From Lachnospiraceae bacterium (GTDB lineage: Bacteria; Bacillota; Clostridia; Lachnospirales; Lachnospiraceae): a stretch of 64,000 nucleotides of DNA. A program made the position numbers and the translations under genes. Below the pieces are notes generated by a model, which saw only the letters and a program-made list of their open reading frames with translations, searched no databases and was not told the origin of the DNA. The stretch covers positions 33,933 to 97,932 of the forward strand of contig JAKSPD010000005.1 of assembly GCA_024405115.1 (NCBI GenBank). Direction: 5' to 3'. Positions 24,527 to 33,632 of this stretch are shown piece after piece. Each line of letters opens with the position of its first letter. The stretch's first letter is position 1.

Positions 24527-25712
24527 TTCTGAATACTTATTCTTGCGGCGGGAGGTTCTCGGAAGGCTTGAACCAGGGGCAGAAATGACTGCTGATGACA
24601 TTTACGCAGTTATTGACTCAGTAATGGAAAAAAGGGCAAAGGAACACTACATGACCCTTTCTGAAAAGCTTCATTTAAGGGAACAGCTGTTCAATTCATT
24701 TCGCAAACTGGACATTCTTCAGGAACTTTTAGACGATCCGGAAATAACTGAAATAATGATCAATGGACCTGATGACGTTTTTATTGAAAAGAAAGGAAGA
24801 ATTGAAAGATGGGGCGGAAGATTTGAAAGCGGGGAAAAACTGGAAAACATAATCCAGCAGATAGTAAGCCGTATCAACAGACGTGTGAATACATCGTCCC
24901 CCATAGTGGATGCAAGACTCCCCGACGGTTCAAGGGTCCATGTCGTATTACCCCCAATAGCCCTGAACGGACCGGTTATGACTATCAGAAAATTCCCTGA
25001 ACCGATAACGATGGAAAAGCTGATTGCCTTTGGAAGCATCAGCCGTGAAGCCGCCAATTTCCTGTCCGTTCTGATAAAGGCAAAATATAACATATTTGTT
25101 TCAGGAGGAACCAGTTCGGGAAAAACCACGCTCCTGAACGCACTGTCTAATTATATCCCTTCTGATGAGAGAATCATAACGATTGAGGATTCGGCGGAGC
25201 TCCAGATTACGCACATCCCAAACATAGTCAGGATGGAAACCAGGGACGCAAATACAGAAGGGAAGGGGAAGATAGATATGAGCATGCTCATAAAGGCATC
25301 ATTAAGAATGCGTCCGGACCGCATAATAGTCGGCGAGGTCAGGGATAAATCAGCCGCGGACATGCTGGCGGCTTTTGACACAGGGCATGACGGATCACTT
25401 TCGACCGGCCATGCCAACAGTGCAAAAGACATGCTCACAAGGCTTGAAAGCATGGTGCTTATGGGTGTTGACATGCCTTTGGAGGCTGTAAGACAGCAGA
25501 TAGCCTCGGCCGTGGACATTATGGTACACCTGGAACGAATGCCTGACAAAAGTCGCAAGGTTACAGAGATTTCTGAAGTATGCGGATGCACTGATAAAGG
25601 CATAATAATAAAGGAACTGTATAAATTTAACACTTTAAAAAACTGTCTTGAAAAAAGGGGAACGCTTGAAAACAGAAGAAAACTTCAAAAATCCGGACTA
25701 CAGATCATATAG
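24510..25712 (+). CDS. tadA: Tad pilus assembly ATPase (CpaF/TadA)
   Basis: 400-residue secretion ATPase that powers pilin assembly and probably retraction. N-terminal domain with the hallmark EIMINGPDDVFIEKKG (about 81-96), Walker A GGTSSGKTT (199-207), Walker B RPDRIIVGEVRD, and the His box TGHDGSLSTGHANSAKDML. Begins ATGATG within the 3' end of tadZ. Clear member of the CpaF branch of type II/IV secretion ATPases. Confidence 0.95.
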   Translation: MMKTVDSEYLFLRREVLGRLEPGAEMTADDIYAVIDSVMEKRAKEHYMTLSEKLHLREQLFNSFRKLDILQELLDDPEITEIMINGPDDVFIEKKGRIERWGGRFESGEKLENIIQQIVSRINRRVNTSSPIVDARLPDGSRVHVVLPPIALNGPVMTIRKFPEPITMEKLIAFGSISREAANFLSVLIKAKYNIFVSGGTSSGKTTLLNALSNYIPSDERIITIEDSAELQITHIPNIVRMETRDANTEGKGKIDMSMLIKASLRMRPDRIIVGEVRDKSAADMLAAFDTGHDGSLSTGHANSAKDMLTRLESMVLMGVDMPLEAVRQQIASAVDIMVHLERMPDKSRKVTEISEVCGCTDKGIIIKELYKFNTLKNCLEKRGTLENRRKLQKSGLQII

Positions 25713-26433
25713 GCTGTTACCGGTTGACAGAATTAAATACGGATCCATTGGTGCACTGTCTGTCATAACCATATCAGTCCTTTTTTACAGAAGCATCATG
25801 ATGGCTGCGATTCTGGCAGTGCCGGCTGCTTTTCTGCTTCCGGTTTTGATGAAAGAGGAACTGCGGAAAAAAAGAAAAGTCAGACTCTCTTCCCAGTTCC
25901 GTGAGGCCATCGGAATAGTTGGCGGTTATATTAGTGCGGGTTATTCAGTCGAAAACGCTTTTGGTGCGTCGGCAAGCCAGCTGGCCGGACTTTTTGGTAA
26001 TGAAGCTGATATCACAAGAGAGTTTCTGATCATACGTAACGGTGTTTCAATAAACAGACCGATAGAAGAACTGCTTGATGATTTTGCAAAAAGAAGTGAC
26101 ACGGATGAAATAAAAAGCTTTGCGGAGGTTTTTTCCATAGCCTCCAGGACCGGAGGAAGCCTGACCGACATAACTGAAAGGGCAGTCAGTGTAATAAGGG
26201 AGAAAATGGAAGTATCGGAGGAAATCAGGAATATCACGGCATCAAAAAGGTTTGAACAGAAGATTATGCTCACGATACCCTTTTTTCTGATTTTATACCT
26301 TGATGTCACCAACCCCGGTTATCTTGATCCGATGTATGAGACAGTAGCGGGGAGGGTGATAATGACGGGATGCCTTCTTCTTATGTCCGCATCATGGTTT
26401 GTATCAGGGAAGATACTGGATATAAAGATATGA
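25666..26433 (+). CDS. tadB: Tad pilus inner-membrane protein TadB (T2SF domain)
   Basis: GspF/T2SF-type membrane platform protein, about 255 residues. Two N-terminal helices (about 30-65), the cytoplasmic T2SF core (REAIGIVGGYISAGYSVENAF ... RTGGSLTDITERAVSVIREKMEVSEEI) and two C-terminal helices. The likely start is TTG at 25666, 5 bases after AAGGGG and inside the tadA 3' end; another TTG at 25648 is possible. Stop overlaps tadC by 4 bases. Confidence 0.87.
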   Translation: MKTEENFKNPDYRSYRLLPVDRIKYGSIGALSVITISVLFYRSIMMAAILAVPAAFLLPVLMKEELRKKRKVRLSSQFREAIGIVGGYISAGYSVENAFGASASQLAGLFGNEADITREFLIIRNGVSINRPIEELLDDFAKRSDTDEIKSFAEVFSIASRTGGSLTDITERAVSVIREKMEVSEEIRNITASKRFEQKIMLTIPFFLILYLDVTNPGYLDPMYETVAGRVIMTGCLLLMSASWFVSGKILDIKI

Positions 26434-27629
26434 AGATAAGTAAAGAACAGATACTTTGCGTAGCGGCGGGCCTGCTGCTGTCAATAGCGTCATTCTCTCA
26501 GAAAAAAGAGTTCCTTATAGAAAAAGACGACGGGACATACGGTATAGAAAGGCCGGATTTTGGTCAGGATAAAAGGGATTATGAAATTTATTACGAGACT
26601 GGGGATGGAAAAGAAAAGATAAACGTTACCGTATCACCCAGGAAGTATACGGAAGAAGAGGCTGCAAAGCTCTTTGAAGCAATGCTGGATCCCGTGATTA
26701 AGGTCATGCTTTCCGGAAATCCCTCAATAACCGGCGTTACGGAAAATCTTTCATTTATTAAATTCCTTGATGGCTATCCCGGAATCAGTATTTCCTGGAA
26801 GTCAGATGATCCCATACATATCGGCATGGGAGGGGAGATACAAAACGATGATGTCACGGACCCTGTTGCAGCTACGGTAAAAGTGACTTTTTCTGCAGGA
26901 AGTTTTAATAAATCATACGAAATCCCAATTCTGATCTGTGCAAAGGAAGCAGGCCAATCCGTTGAAAAGGAAGAAGGAATTGAGGAACTGCTCGAAAAGG
27001 CTGACATAGAAACGGACTCTGAAAGGTTTTTCAACCTGCCATCCACGATGAAAGGAAGAAAGCTCAGGTACAGTGAACCCTTCGATGCATCACCGGTAGT
27101 GCTTTTTGTAATGGGAATACTTGCCGCATTCCTGCTAAAGCTTAAGCCGATTGAAGACGAGAGAAAAAGAAAGAAGGAGAGGGAAAATGAACTGCTGCTT
27201 GACTACAGCGATATTGTCTCAAAGCTGATCGTTTACATAGGAGCCGGACTTACCATAAGGAACGCATGGGAAAAACTGGCCATGGAACACGGAGAGGAAG
27301 GCAGGGCGGTTTACAGGGAGATTTCAGCGGCCGCAGCTGAACTGAAAAACGGGGAGAGTGAGAACAGGGTGTATCTGAGATTTGCAAAAAGGTGCGGTTT
27401 AAGGTGTTATACAAGACTTGCGTCACTACTGGACCAGAATTCAAGAACCGGCGATGAGGCACTGCTTAACGCTTTGGAACTTGAAATGGATGAAGCTTTT
27501 GAACAGAGGAAAAACACAGCCAGGCGGCTGGGAGAGGAGGCGGGTACGAAACTTATCCTTCCGCTCATGATGCTTCTGATAACGGTGCTGGTCATGGTGG
27601 CCACGCCTGCCTTGTTTACTTTGACATAA
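26430..27629 (+). CDS. tadC: TadC-like pilus platform protein with extra N-terminal exported domain
   Basis: 399 residues. An N-terminal helix (about 7-22) is followed by a roughly 195-residue exported region that includes an Ig-like block (NLSFIKFLDGYPGISISWKS ... ATVKVTFSAGSFNKSYEIPI, about 105-170) resembling the atrophied bacterial Ig domains of clostridial surface proteins. Then come a helix (about 221-238), a cytoplasmic T2SF core (DYSDIVSKLIVYIGAGLTIRNAWEK ... LEMDEAFEQRK) and a terminal helix (about 375-397). Ordinary TadC proteins lack the exported domain. The start at 26430 overlaps the tadB stop (ATGA). Confidence 0.8.
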   Translation: MKISKEQILCVAAGLLLSIASFSQKKEFLIEKDDGTYGIERPDFGQDKRDYEIYYETGDGKEKINVTVSPRKYTEEEAAKLFEAMLDPVIKVMLSGNPSITGVTENLSFIKFLDGYPGISISWKSDDPIHIGMGGEIQNDDVTDPVAATVKVTFSAGSFNKSYEIPILICAKEAGQSVEKEEGIEELLEKADIETDSERFFNLPSTMKGRKLRYSEPFDASPVVLFVMGILAAFLLKLKPIEDERKRKKERENELLLDYSDIVSKLIVYIGAGLTIRNAWEKLAMEHGEEGRAVYREISAAAAELKNGESENRVYLRFAKRCGLRCYTRLASLLDQNSRTGDEALLNALELEMDEAFEQRKNTARRLGEEAGTKLILPLMMLLITVLVMVATPALFTLT

Positions 27630-27642
27630 AGAAAGGAGAAAT

Positions 27643-27840
27643 ATGTACAGCTCATTTGAAACAGAGGATTTCTGGGATGACGAGAGTGGAATGGGCACTA
27701 TAGAAATGGTACTGATAATTGTAGTGCTCATTGGACTGGTAGTTGTTTTCCGTTCCGGAATCACAACACTTCTTAACAACATTTTTGGAAAGATCAATTC
27801 CCTTTCAGGTGAAGTATATAATGCAACACCCGGTCAATAA
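27643..27840 (+). CDS. flp: Flp-type pilin
   Basis: 65-residue prepilin behind AAAGGAG. A hydrophilic acidic leader of 16 residues ends at G16; cleavage G16/M17 gives the class III pattern with Glu at +5 (MGTIE), followed by a hydrophobic stretch (MVLIIVVLIGLVVVF) and a short polar tail. This is the likely main pilus subunit. Its 3' end overlaps the next gene by 20 bases. Confidence 0.9.
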   Translation: MYSSFETEDFWDDESGMGTIEMVLIIVVLIGLVVVFRSGITTLLNNIFGKINSLSGEVYNATPGQ

Positions 27841-29797
27841 ACTGAAAGGAGAATTATCAGTTTTTTTTGCACTCGTCCTGGTGATAGTTGCGTCGCTTCT
27901 TCTTAACATTCTGGAAGCGGCGCGCACCCAGGGGGCACGCACTTACCTGACTTTGTCGGCTGATTCCGCAATAGACTCGCTTTTTTCACAGTATCATCGG
28001 AAACTGTGGGAGGATTACAGACTTCTTGGACTTGAAATGTATTCCCACAGGGAAATTACAGATGAGTATAACGGTTTTATCAGGCCGTATGTAACAGAGG
28101 GCAGAAACTGGTATGATCTCAGCCTGCCGGAAAATAATACTGAAATCCTTTCATATGAGCTTCTTACGGATTCTGACGGAGGAGTCCTTAGGAGAGAAAT
28201 CCTTGACTATATGAAATACGGAATAGCTTTTTCTGTAATGGAACTGGCTGACATGCTGGAATTCAGGGATATCCTGAAAGACGGAACGGCGTGTTCGGAG
28301 GTTTCCACAGAATACTCATTATGCTCGGAGGAGGCTGTGGAAATCGAAAAAATACTGACAGGTATTTCAAGACACATATCAGAGCATAACAGTGAGTCCG
28401 ATGCGGCCATGACCGCACTCATGGAATACCGCGGGGATGATTTCCTTTCTTCTTCACAAAGGCTTAACGCTCTTTTAACTGTAATAATTCAGGATGTTGA
28501 AAGGTTCAATGCTGCCGCGGATGAACTTTCAGAGGCGGTCAGCAGGGCAAATGATGATTTTGAAACCCGTTATTTATCAGGGGAACTGAGTACGGGCTCA
28601 TATGAGACATTAAAAAGTGAGTTTTCCGAATATGCCAGGTATTCCGAAGAAAAGGGAGAAATACGTCTTAAAATCAATGAACTCAGTGAGCTGTCTGAAT
28701 ATAACCTGACAGTGCTCGCTGAAACAGAAGAAAAAACTGATGAGGCCATGGATTATCTTGCGGCTTTTGTTCCCGAAGAGGTGATAGTAGGTTATCTTCC
28801 CCCTGAGACTGAAGGTGGCGAACCCATTCCTATATATGATTATGATGAACCGGATGAAGGAGCTGCATATGCCCCGGCTGTCAGCAGTTTTTCCTCTTAT
28901 AAGCGGATGGAGAGCCCGATAAATGCGGGAACTCCTGATTCTGAAAAGGAAGCACAGCTTAATTCCGTAAAGGCGCTTCTTTCAGAAAGCATGCTTTCAC
29001 TTATACTGCCGGAGGAATATAAAACTCCCGGAGTGCCACTTGAACTGACGGATAAGCCGTCGGAGGTGTTTTCTGTACCTGAAACTGAAGTGACAGATGA
29101 AACAGTTCTCTCAGACAGGATCTTCATAACTGAATACATTCTTCAGTTGCTGAACTCGTACAGCGAAGAGGGCAGTACCGACCGTCATCTTGAGGCAGAA
29201 TACATCATTTACGGTAAAGAAACCGACAGCGAAAACCTTACGGGAATCATAGGTGAAACAGTCGCAATCAGGACGGGATTAAATCTGATTTTTCTACTGA
29301 AAGATGCTGAAAAGAGGGAAATGGCCACACAGCTTTCGCTTGCCATAACAGGGCTGGCTTCTGCCACACCGTTAAGTACGGTGGTCTTTATCATGATACT
29401 TACCACGTGGGCCCTTGCACAGGCTGTTCTTGATGTTAAGGACATGCTTCACGGAAGCAGGGTGCCGGTAATGCATACGAAAGAGAGCTTTTATCTTTCA
29501 CTTGAAGGTCTTCTTTCAAATTTTGCAGAAATATGCAGTGAGTCACATGACAGCTCAGGCGGCCTTAAATATGAAGACTATCTGAGGCTTTTACTTTTTG
29601 TTCATATGGATTCTGAACGTGAGTACAGGATTCTGGATGTAATACAGATGAACCTGAGGAAAACACAGCCGGATTTTCTTATTGAAAGGATTTATACAGG
29701 AATACAGCTGGAGACTGAGGCTGTTTCTTCCCACGTTTTTACGGGTGGAAACAGTGACAGATACAGAATAAAAGTAAAAACATATTACGCTTATTAA
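27821..29797 (+). CDS. Large Tad-locus membrane protein (DUF5702-like)
   Basis: 658 residues with an N-terminal helix (about 11-30: LSVFFALVLVIVASLLLNI) preceded by a short basic leader, so it is inserted like a TadG/TadE pseudopilin. The following EAARTQGARTYLTLSADSAIDSLFSQYHRKLWEDYRL region matches my memory of DUF5702 proteins found in clostridial Tad loci. The large extracellular part is acidic with coiled-coil-like stretches (about 215-330). A second hydrophobic region lies at about 505-545, suggesting a hairpin or second membrane pass. Start is the ATG behind AGGTGAAG, inside flp. Function presumably pilus base or minor pilin; unproven. Confidence 0.65.
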   Translation: MQHPVNKLKGELSVFFALVLVIVASLLLNILEAARTQGARTYLTLSADSAIDSLFSQYHRKLWEDYRLLGLEMYSHREITDEYNGFIRPYVTEGRNWYDLSLPENNTEILSYELLTDSDGGVLRREILDYMKYGIAFSVMELADMLEFRDILKDGTACSEVSTEYSLCSEEAVEIEKILTGISRHISEHNSESDAAMTALMEYRGDDFLSSSQRLNALLTVIIQDVERFNAAADELSEAVSRANDDFETRYLSGELSTGSYETLKSEFSEYARYSEEKGEIRLKINELSELSEYNLTVLAETEEKTDEAMDYLAAFVPEEVIVGYLPPETEGGEPIPIYDYDEPDEGAAYAPAVSSFSSYKRMESPINAGTPDSEKEAQLNSVKALLSESMLSLILPEEYKTPGVPLELTDKPSEVFSVPETEVTDETVLSDRIFITEYILQLLNSYSEEGSTDRHLEAEYIIYGKETDSENLTGIIGETVAIRTGLNLIFLLKDAEKREMATQLSLAITGLASATPLSTVVFIMILTTWALAQAVLDVKDMLHGSRVPVMHTKESFYLSLEGLLSNFAEICSESHDSSGGLKYEDYLRLLLFVHMDSEREYRILDVIQMNLRKTQPDFLIERIYTGIQLETEAVSSHVFTGGNSDRYRIKVKTYYAY

Positions 29798-29831
29798 ATA
29801 GATGCCCACATATATGGAAAGGAGGTGGAGT

Positions 29832-30833
29832 ATGCCTTTTTTAAGCATCTTGAGAGGATCCCTGCATAACATCTTCGGGAAAAATTCATCCCGATTATAC
29901 GCCAACCTTTATTATAAAGATACTGTTATCCGGACAGCACGGCCTCACAAACATATAAGCAGAATATTTGGGAATATCGATAATGCTGAAAAAAGGGCAT
30001 ACTCCACTTTCTTTAAATGCAGTATGTCAATAGAAGCGGCCCTGGCACTTCCGATTTTTGTATTTGCGGTGTGCATATTGATATACCCGCTTAAAATCAT
30101 TGACGCGGAAATAAGATACCAGGTTGAACTGGAAAAGCTGACGGGAAATCTGTCATTCAGTGATTATCTTGAGAAAACGGCCTCGGGCCTGATAGGAGAG
30201 AACATTTCCGAATACTCTGACATGATTTCAGAAGTGATAACAGCTGCCGATGTGATAAGTGCCGCTGATACGGAAATACTGGGAATACCGATTCCTACAG
30301 AAATAACCCTTCCGTCTGAAGAAGGGGAAATGATAAGGATATCAGCCGGATCGTATGTTTCTTTCCCTTTTTCCGAGATGCTGAATGTAGATGGTTTTTT
30401 CGTTGGCTTTATTTCACAGCGAAGGGCATGGACAGGACGTACGGGTGGTGCGGGAAGTGCTTATGGGGAAACAGGGAGCAATGATGAGACTGATGCGCAG
30501 GAAGATGACATTCCGGTCTGGGTTGCAGAAAACTCCACCGTGAGCGGACGGTATCATCTTTCACCGGAATGCCACTACATTTCAAATACGGTTACAGCTG
30601 TTCCGGCTTCTTCAATATCATCACTAAGAAGTGCTGACGGCAAAAAATACAGGCCCTGTTCTTCATGCCATCCCGGCACGGATGGAACTGTTTTTATATT
30701 CAGGAGCGGGAATTCATACCATGCTACTGAAGACTGTAAGGCAATACAGTCATATGTAACTGAAATCACAAAAACCGAGGCTGAAGAAAGGGGGCTTTCG
30801 CCTTGTGCATACTGTCTTACCCATTACAGGTAG
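29832..30833 (+). CDS. TadE-like pseudopilin with C-terminal tandem His/Cys metal-binding repeats
   Basis: 333 residues from the ATG preceded by a perfect AGGAGGTG (an ATG 30 bases earlier has none). The TadE-like signal CSMSIEAALALPIFVF (about 63-78) follows a 60-residue basic cytoplasmic segment. The exported part ends with two repeats of about 50 residues of the form YH-x4-C ... C-x2-C: H242, C247, C276, C279 and H297, C302, C325, C328, each enough for one zinc. A Gly/Ser/Asp-rich hinge (about 200-226) separates them from the pilin part. Such YHxxxC/CxxC units occur in extracellular metal-binding modules. Unusual for TadE. Confidence 0.75.
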   Translation: MPFLSILRGSLHNIFGKNSSRLYANLYYKDTVIRTARPHKHISRIFGNIDNAEKRAYSTFFKCSMSIEAALALPIFVFAVCILIYPLKIIDAEIRYQVELEKLTGNLSFSDYLEKTASGLIGENISEYSDMISEVITAADVISAADTEILGIPIPTEITLPSEEGEMIRISAGSYVSFPFSEMLNVDGFFVGFISQRRAWTGRTGGAGSAYGETGSNDETDAQEDDIPVWVAENSTVSGRYHLSPECHYISNTVTAVPASSISSLRSADGKKYRPCSSCHPGTDGTVFIFRSGNSYHATEDCKAIQSYVTEITKTEAEERGLSPCAYCLTHYR

Positions 30834-31228
30834 CTTTTTTATTTTCAATCATATTTGCTGTGGAAGATTTCATTAATCATGAAGTATCATCAATGGTCTT
30901 TCTGGCCTATTTCATTGTCGGGATAATCGTTTCAACGGTATCGGAAAGAAAAATCACTGATGTGATGTTAAGCTCTCTGCCGGGGATTATTTTCCTGATA
31001 CTGTCATTTACGTTAAAGGGGCAGGTCGGGACCGGGGACGGACTGTATTTACTCCTGACCTCACTTTATCTGGGGATTTCTCAGATGGTTTTTATACTGG
31101 TGATTTCACTGATAATGTCAGGAATGGTCTCCCTGCTGCTGGTACTGACCGGAAAAGCAAAAACGCTTCCTTATCTTTCTTTTATTCCGCTTCCGCTTTT
31201 ACTGCTGATTACAGGGAGGATTATATGA
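30803..31228 (+). CDS. Second GxGD prepilin-peptidase-like membrane protein
   Basis: About 141 residues, very hydrophobic, with GQVGTGDGLYLLL carrying the GxGD aspartate (about residue 75) and a candidate first aspartate in AVEDFINHEVS (about residue 21). The TTG start lies 8 bases after AAGGGGG and overlaps the previous gene by 31 bases; other starts are possible. The GTGD context is normal, so it may be an active A24 peptidase, perhaps specialised for the TadE-like proteins encoded beside it, while tadV handles Flp. That division of labour is inference. Confidence 0.7.
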   Translation: MCILSYPLQVAFLFSIIFAVEDFINHEVSSMVFLAYFIVGIIVSTVSERKITDVMLSSLPGIIFLILSFTLKGQVGTGDGLYLLLTSLYLGISQMVFILVISLIMSGMVSLLLVLTGKAKTLPYLSFIPLPLLLLITGRII

Positions 31229-31608
31229 TCAAAAGAATAAAGTGCAGTATTACGGTTGAGGCATCCCTTGTCATGGTAACGGTTCTGACAACAGTCGCGA
31301 TGCTTCTTGTAACTTCAATGTCGCTCTATGATAAAGTGCTTTCACGGTGTGTACTTATAGAGACCATGGAACTGAAATCACATATGTCTGAGGAGGCGGA
31401 TTACATTAATAACGGTTTAAGGCTTAAAAACTGCATGCTTTCATCCGACGGTAACGTAATGATAGAAGAGGAGGCTGTCACAAAGACGATGAAGGGAAAT
31501 GTAAACGCCGGAGGATACTACTTTGAACAGACAAGAGTCTGTATAAGGCCTGAGAATCTGATGCGGGCCGTTACTTTAACAAAGATATTTGAGGCAGAAT
31601 CAAAATGA
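31225..31608 (+). CDS. TadE/TadF-like pseudopilin
   Basis: 127 residues. Short basic N-terminus, then CSITVEASLVMVTVLTTVAMLLV (residues 7-29), the TadE signature S-x-T-V-E-A-x-L followed by a membrane helix, then a polar exported domain of about 95 residues with two Cys. Overlaps the preceding stop (ATGA) and the following start. Likely a minor subunit processed by one of the two peptidases. Confidence 0.75.
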   Translation: MIKRIKCSITVEASLVMVTVLTTVAMLLVTSMSLYDKVLSRCVLIETMELKSHMSEEADYINNGLRLKNCMLSSDGNVMIEEEAVTKTMKGNVNAGGYYFEQTRVCIRPENLMRAVTLTKIFEAESK

Positions 31609-32462
31609 AAATCTATACTGAAGATACACATGAAGCAAAATTTTTAGTGGTTGGGTGTTCAAACGGCGGTGACTCTTTTGAGGACAGAATGATATCCGGA
31701 CTTGACATTTCAACATTATTAAAGCCGGTTTTCTTTACTGATGAGCTGGAAAGATATGACATATCGGGATATCAGTCTTTGGATGAAACCATGAAAAACC
31801 GCCGACTTAACCGGGATGAGATATTGGATATACTTATCTCAGTCGACACCTCAATCAGGTATCTTGAAGAAAGAATGCTGGGCGATGCAAATATTCTGCT
31901 GGATCCCATGTTTATTTATACTGAAGCAGGTCACGGTAATATACTGTTTCCGGTTACACGCGGCAGCAGTGATTTATTTTCGGAAAGGATGAGAAAGCTA
32001 TCGGAGCTGTTATTCATTCAGGCAGATTTTGATGACCCTGAAACATTGAAATTCGCAGCCGGATTAATGAGGATATGTCTTTCAGACAGCTTCAGGATGC
32101 ATGACATCATGTACTTTATTGAAAGGTCAAGAAAGGAAAAGATACGTTCCTTACCGGTTAAAACAGATTCCGACACTGAAACGGTCGGTACTGTAATCGT
32201 TCCGACGTTTGATGATGTGGCAAAACAGACGCTGTTTGAACAGGATGTTACAGAAAAAAACGGTAATGAAAATGCATTTGATGGTAAAAAAATAAGAACC
32301 ATACTTCTTATCGGGGCAGTAGTGGTATCAGTGCTCGATATCATATGTATGGTTCTTGGAAACGGAAAGGCGGCCAGACTTCTGCCATTCCTGCTGATTA
32401 TTTCCGCGGCTGCCGTGGGTTACAACGTTTATGCAGCCGTCAGCGGCAGAAAAAAGAATTAA
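31605..32462 (+). CDS. Tad-locus protein, DUF6382-like cytoplasmic domain with C-terminal membrane segments
   Basis: 285 residues. The cytoplasmic N-terminal 170 or so residues (LLKPVFFTDELERYDISGYQSL ... ILLDPMFIYTEAGHGNILFPVTRG) resemble the DUF6382 module, which I recall mostly joined to an FHA domain; here no FHA domain is visible. Instead two membrane helices (about 228-246 and 252-272) end the protein. The arrangement also recalls EssB-like pseudokinase-plus-helix proteins of type VII secretion. ATGA overlap with the pseudopilin gene places it as the last member of the pilus operon. The stop overlaps the convergent gene by 4 bases. Confidence 0.5.
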   Translation: MKIYTEDTHEAKFLVVGCSNGGDSFEDRMISGLDISTLLKPVFFTDELERYDISGYQSLDETMKNRRLNRDEILDILISVDTSIRYLEERMLGDANILLDPMFIYTEAGHGNILFPVTRGSSDLFSERMRKLSELLFIQADFDDPETLKFAAGLMRICLSDSFRMHDIMYFIERSRKEKIRSLPVKTDSDTETVGTVIVPTFDDVAKQTLFEQDVTEKNGNENAFDGKKIRTILLIGAVVVSVLDIICMVLGNGKAARLLPFLLIISAAAVGYNVYAAVSGRKKN

Positions 32463-33562
32463 TTATGCAGGAATGGTAGCTTCAGACCCTTGATGTCAGG
32501 CACGATAAGACCTTCGAACAGGGTGTTCAGGAAATCCTTCAGTTCGCTGTCTTCCTTCATGAGTTTGCCCGCGGCAACCAGCACCTGAGGGTTGAAGGCT
32601 TTAAGGTCTGTCAGTGTTTCGGCGCCGCCTGAGGTCAGAAGATTAAAAAGCTCATTGATAAACTCAATTCTTTCTTCCTTATTCATGTTTTCAAGTGCCT
32701 TGTCCATTGCCTTTTCAAATTTTATGCTGGCCGGGCTCTGTCCTTTCGGATCGCGGACAAATTCAGTACCAAGCACTTCCCATACAAAAGGATCATGGGC
32801 AGCGGGACCGGAAACACTTGAAATGACGGTGATTATTTCGCCGGGTTCATTCATAAGAGTTCCAATTGTGGAATGCTGTGAACGCAGGGTAATAAGCCTG
32901 TCGGAAATTTCGTCGTAACCAGTAATGCTTTCTGGATTTCTGTTGAATCCGGGACCGTCGATGTTGTAAGCCCTGACTATTCTTTTTTTGATTTCATAAG
33001 GTGCGTTTATGGCTGCAAAGGCCGACAGGTTCCCTCCCTTTGACTGTCCGATAATTATGACTGGCGAAGCGTCATCACCCGCCATTTCAGCAAGATAGTT
33101 AAGCGCATCATTCTGTGCGGGAACACAGTCTGAAACGGCCAGCATGCAGTCTTCCCTCCAGCCGACTATCGTGTCATCTGTGGGTTTATATATTATGCAG
33201 CGTGTCCCGTCAGGGAGGATGGCTGTTATGGCACCAAACTGTTCCGTCTTTTCCTCGTTAATACTGATGACGTAACCGCAGAGCTTTACTTCCCCGAATC
33301 TATTACTGCTTCCCATAAGCTCAATCATTGGAATGGTGTTTTTGGGCTCAAGTATTCCCAGTTCATTTCCGCTTCGACCCGGTCTCTGGAAATACTTTGA
33401 AACTGCTGCAGAAAGCGTCACGGTTTCTTTTCCGGAAGATACTATACCTGAAAGATCAGGAACTACGAACATCGAGAACAACGCGGCATCGACTTCATTT
33501 ATGGGTGAGTATTCAAATTTAACATCCCCTCTCCATTTGAGGTATTCAATAATATTATTCAC
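32459..33562 (-). CDS. DUF2974 (Mbeg1-like) alpha/beta-hydrolase-fold protein
   Basis: 367 residues, no signal peptide. Nucleophile elbow GQSKGGNLSAF (about residue 172) and downstream NIDGPGF match the DUF2974 lipase-like family; an acidic and a histidine residue for a triad may be in the RSQHSTIG region. Substrate unknown. The ATG follows GAAAGGAAAC. The promoter on the minus strand (33604-33632) overlaps the start region of divergent ybaK. The gene ends inside the Tad operon's last stop codon, so there is no room for a separate terminator. Confidence 0.8.
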   Translation of the reverse strand: MNNIIEYLKWRGDVKFEYSPINEVDAALFSMFVVPDLSGIVSSGKETVTLSAAVSKYFQRPGRSGNELGILEPKNTIPMIELMGSSNRFGEVKLCGYVISINEEKTEQFGAITAILPDGTRCIIYKPTDDTIVGWREDCMLAVSDCVPAQNDALNYLAEMAGDDASPVIIIGQSKGGNLSAFAAINAPYEIKKRIVRAYNIDGPGFNRNPESITGYDEISDRLITLRSQHSTIGTLMNEPGEIITVISSVSGPAAHDPFVWEVLGTEFVRDPKGQSPASIKFEKAMDKALENMNKEERIEFINELFNLLTSGGAETLTDLKAFNPQVLVAAGKLMKEDSELKDFLNTLFEGLIVPDIKGLKLPFLHN

Positions 33563-33603
33563 GTCATGTTTCCTTTCCTTTTCAGCTAAATGGATGTAGA
33601 ATG

Positions 33604-33632
33604 ATTATACCATGTGAAGGGGGATTTTTAAA
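33604..33632 (-). promoter_or_regulatory. Promoter of the DUF2974 gene
   Basis: Minus strand: -35 TTTAAA (33627-33632), 17-base spacer, perfect -10 TATAAT (33604-33609). The -35 abuts the TTG start of ybaK on the other strand. Confidence 0.55.
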
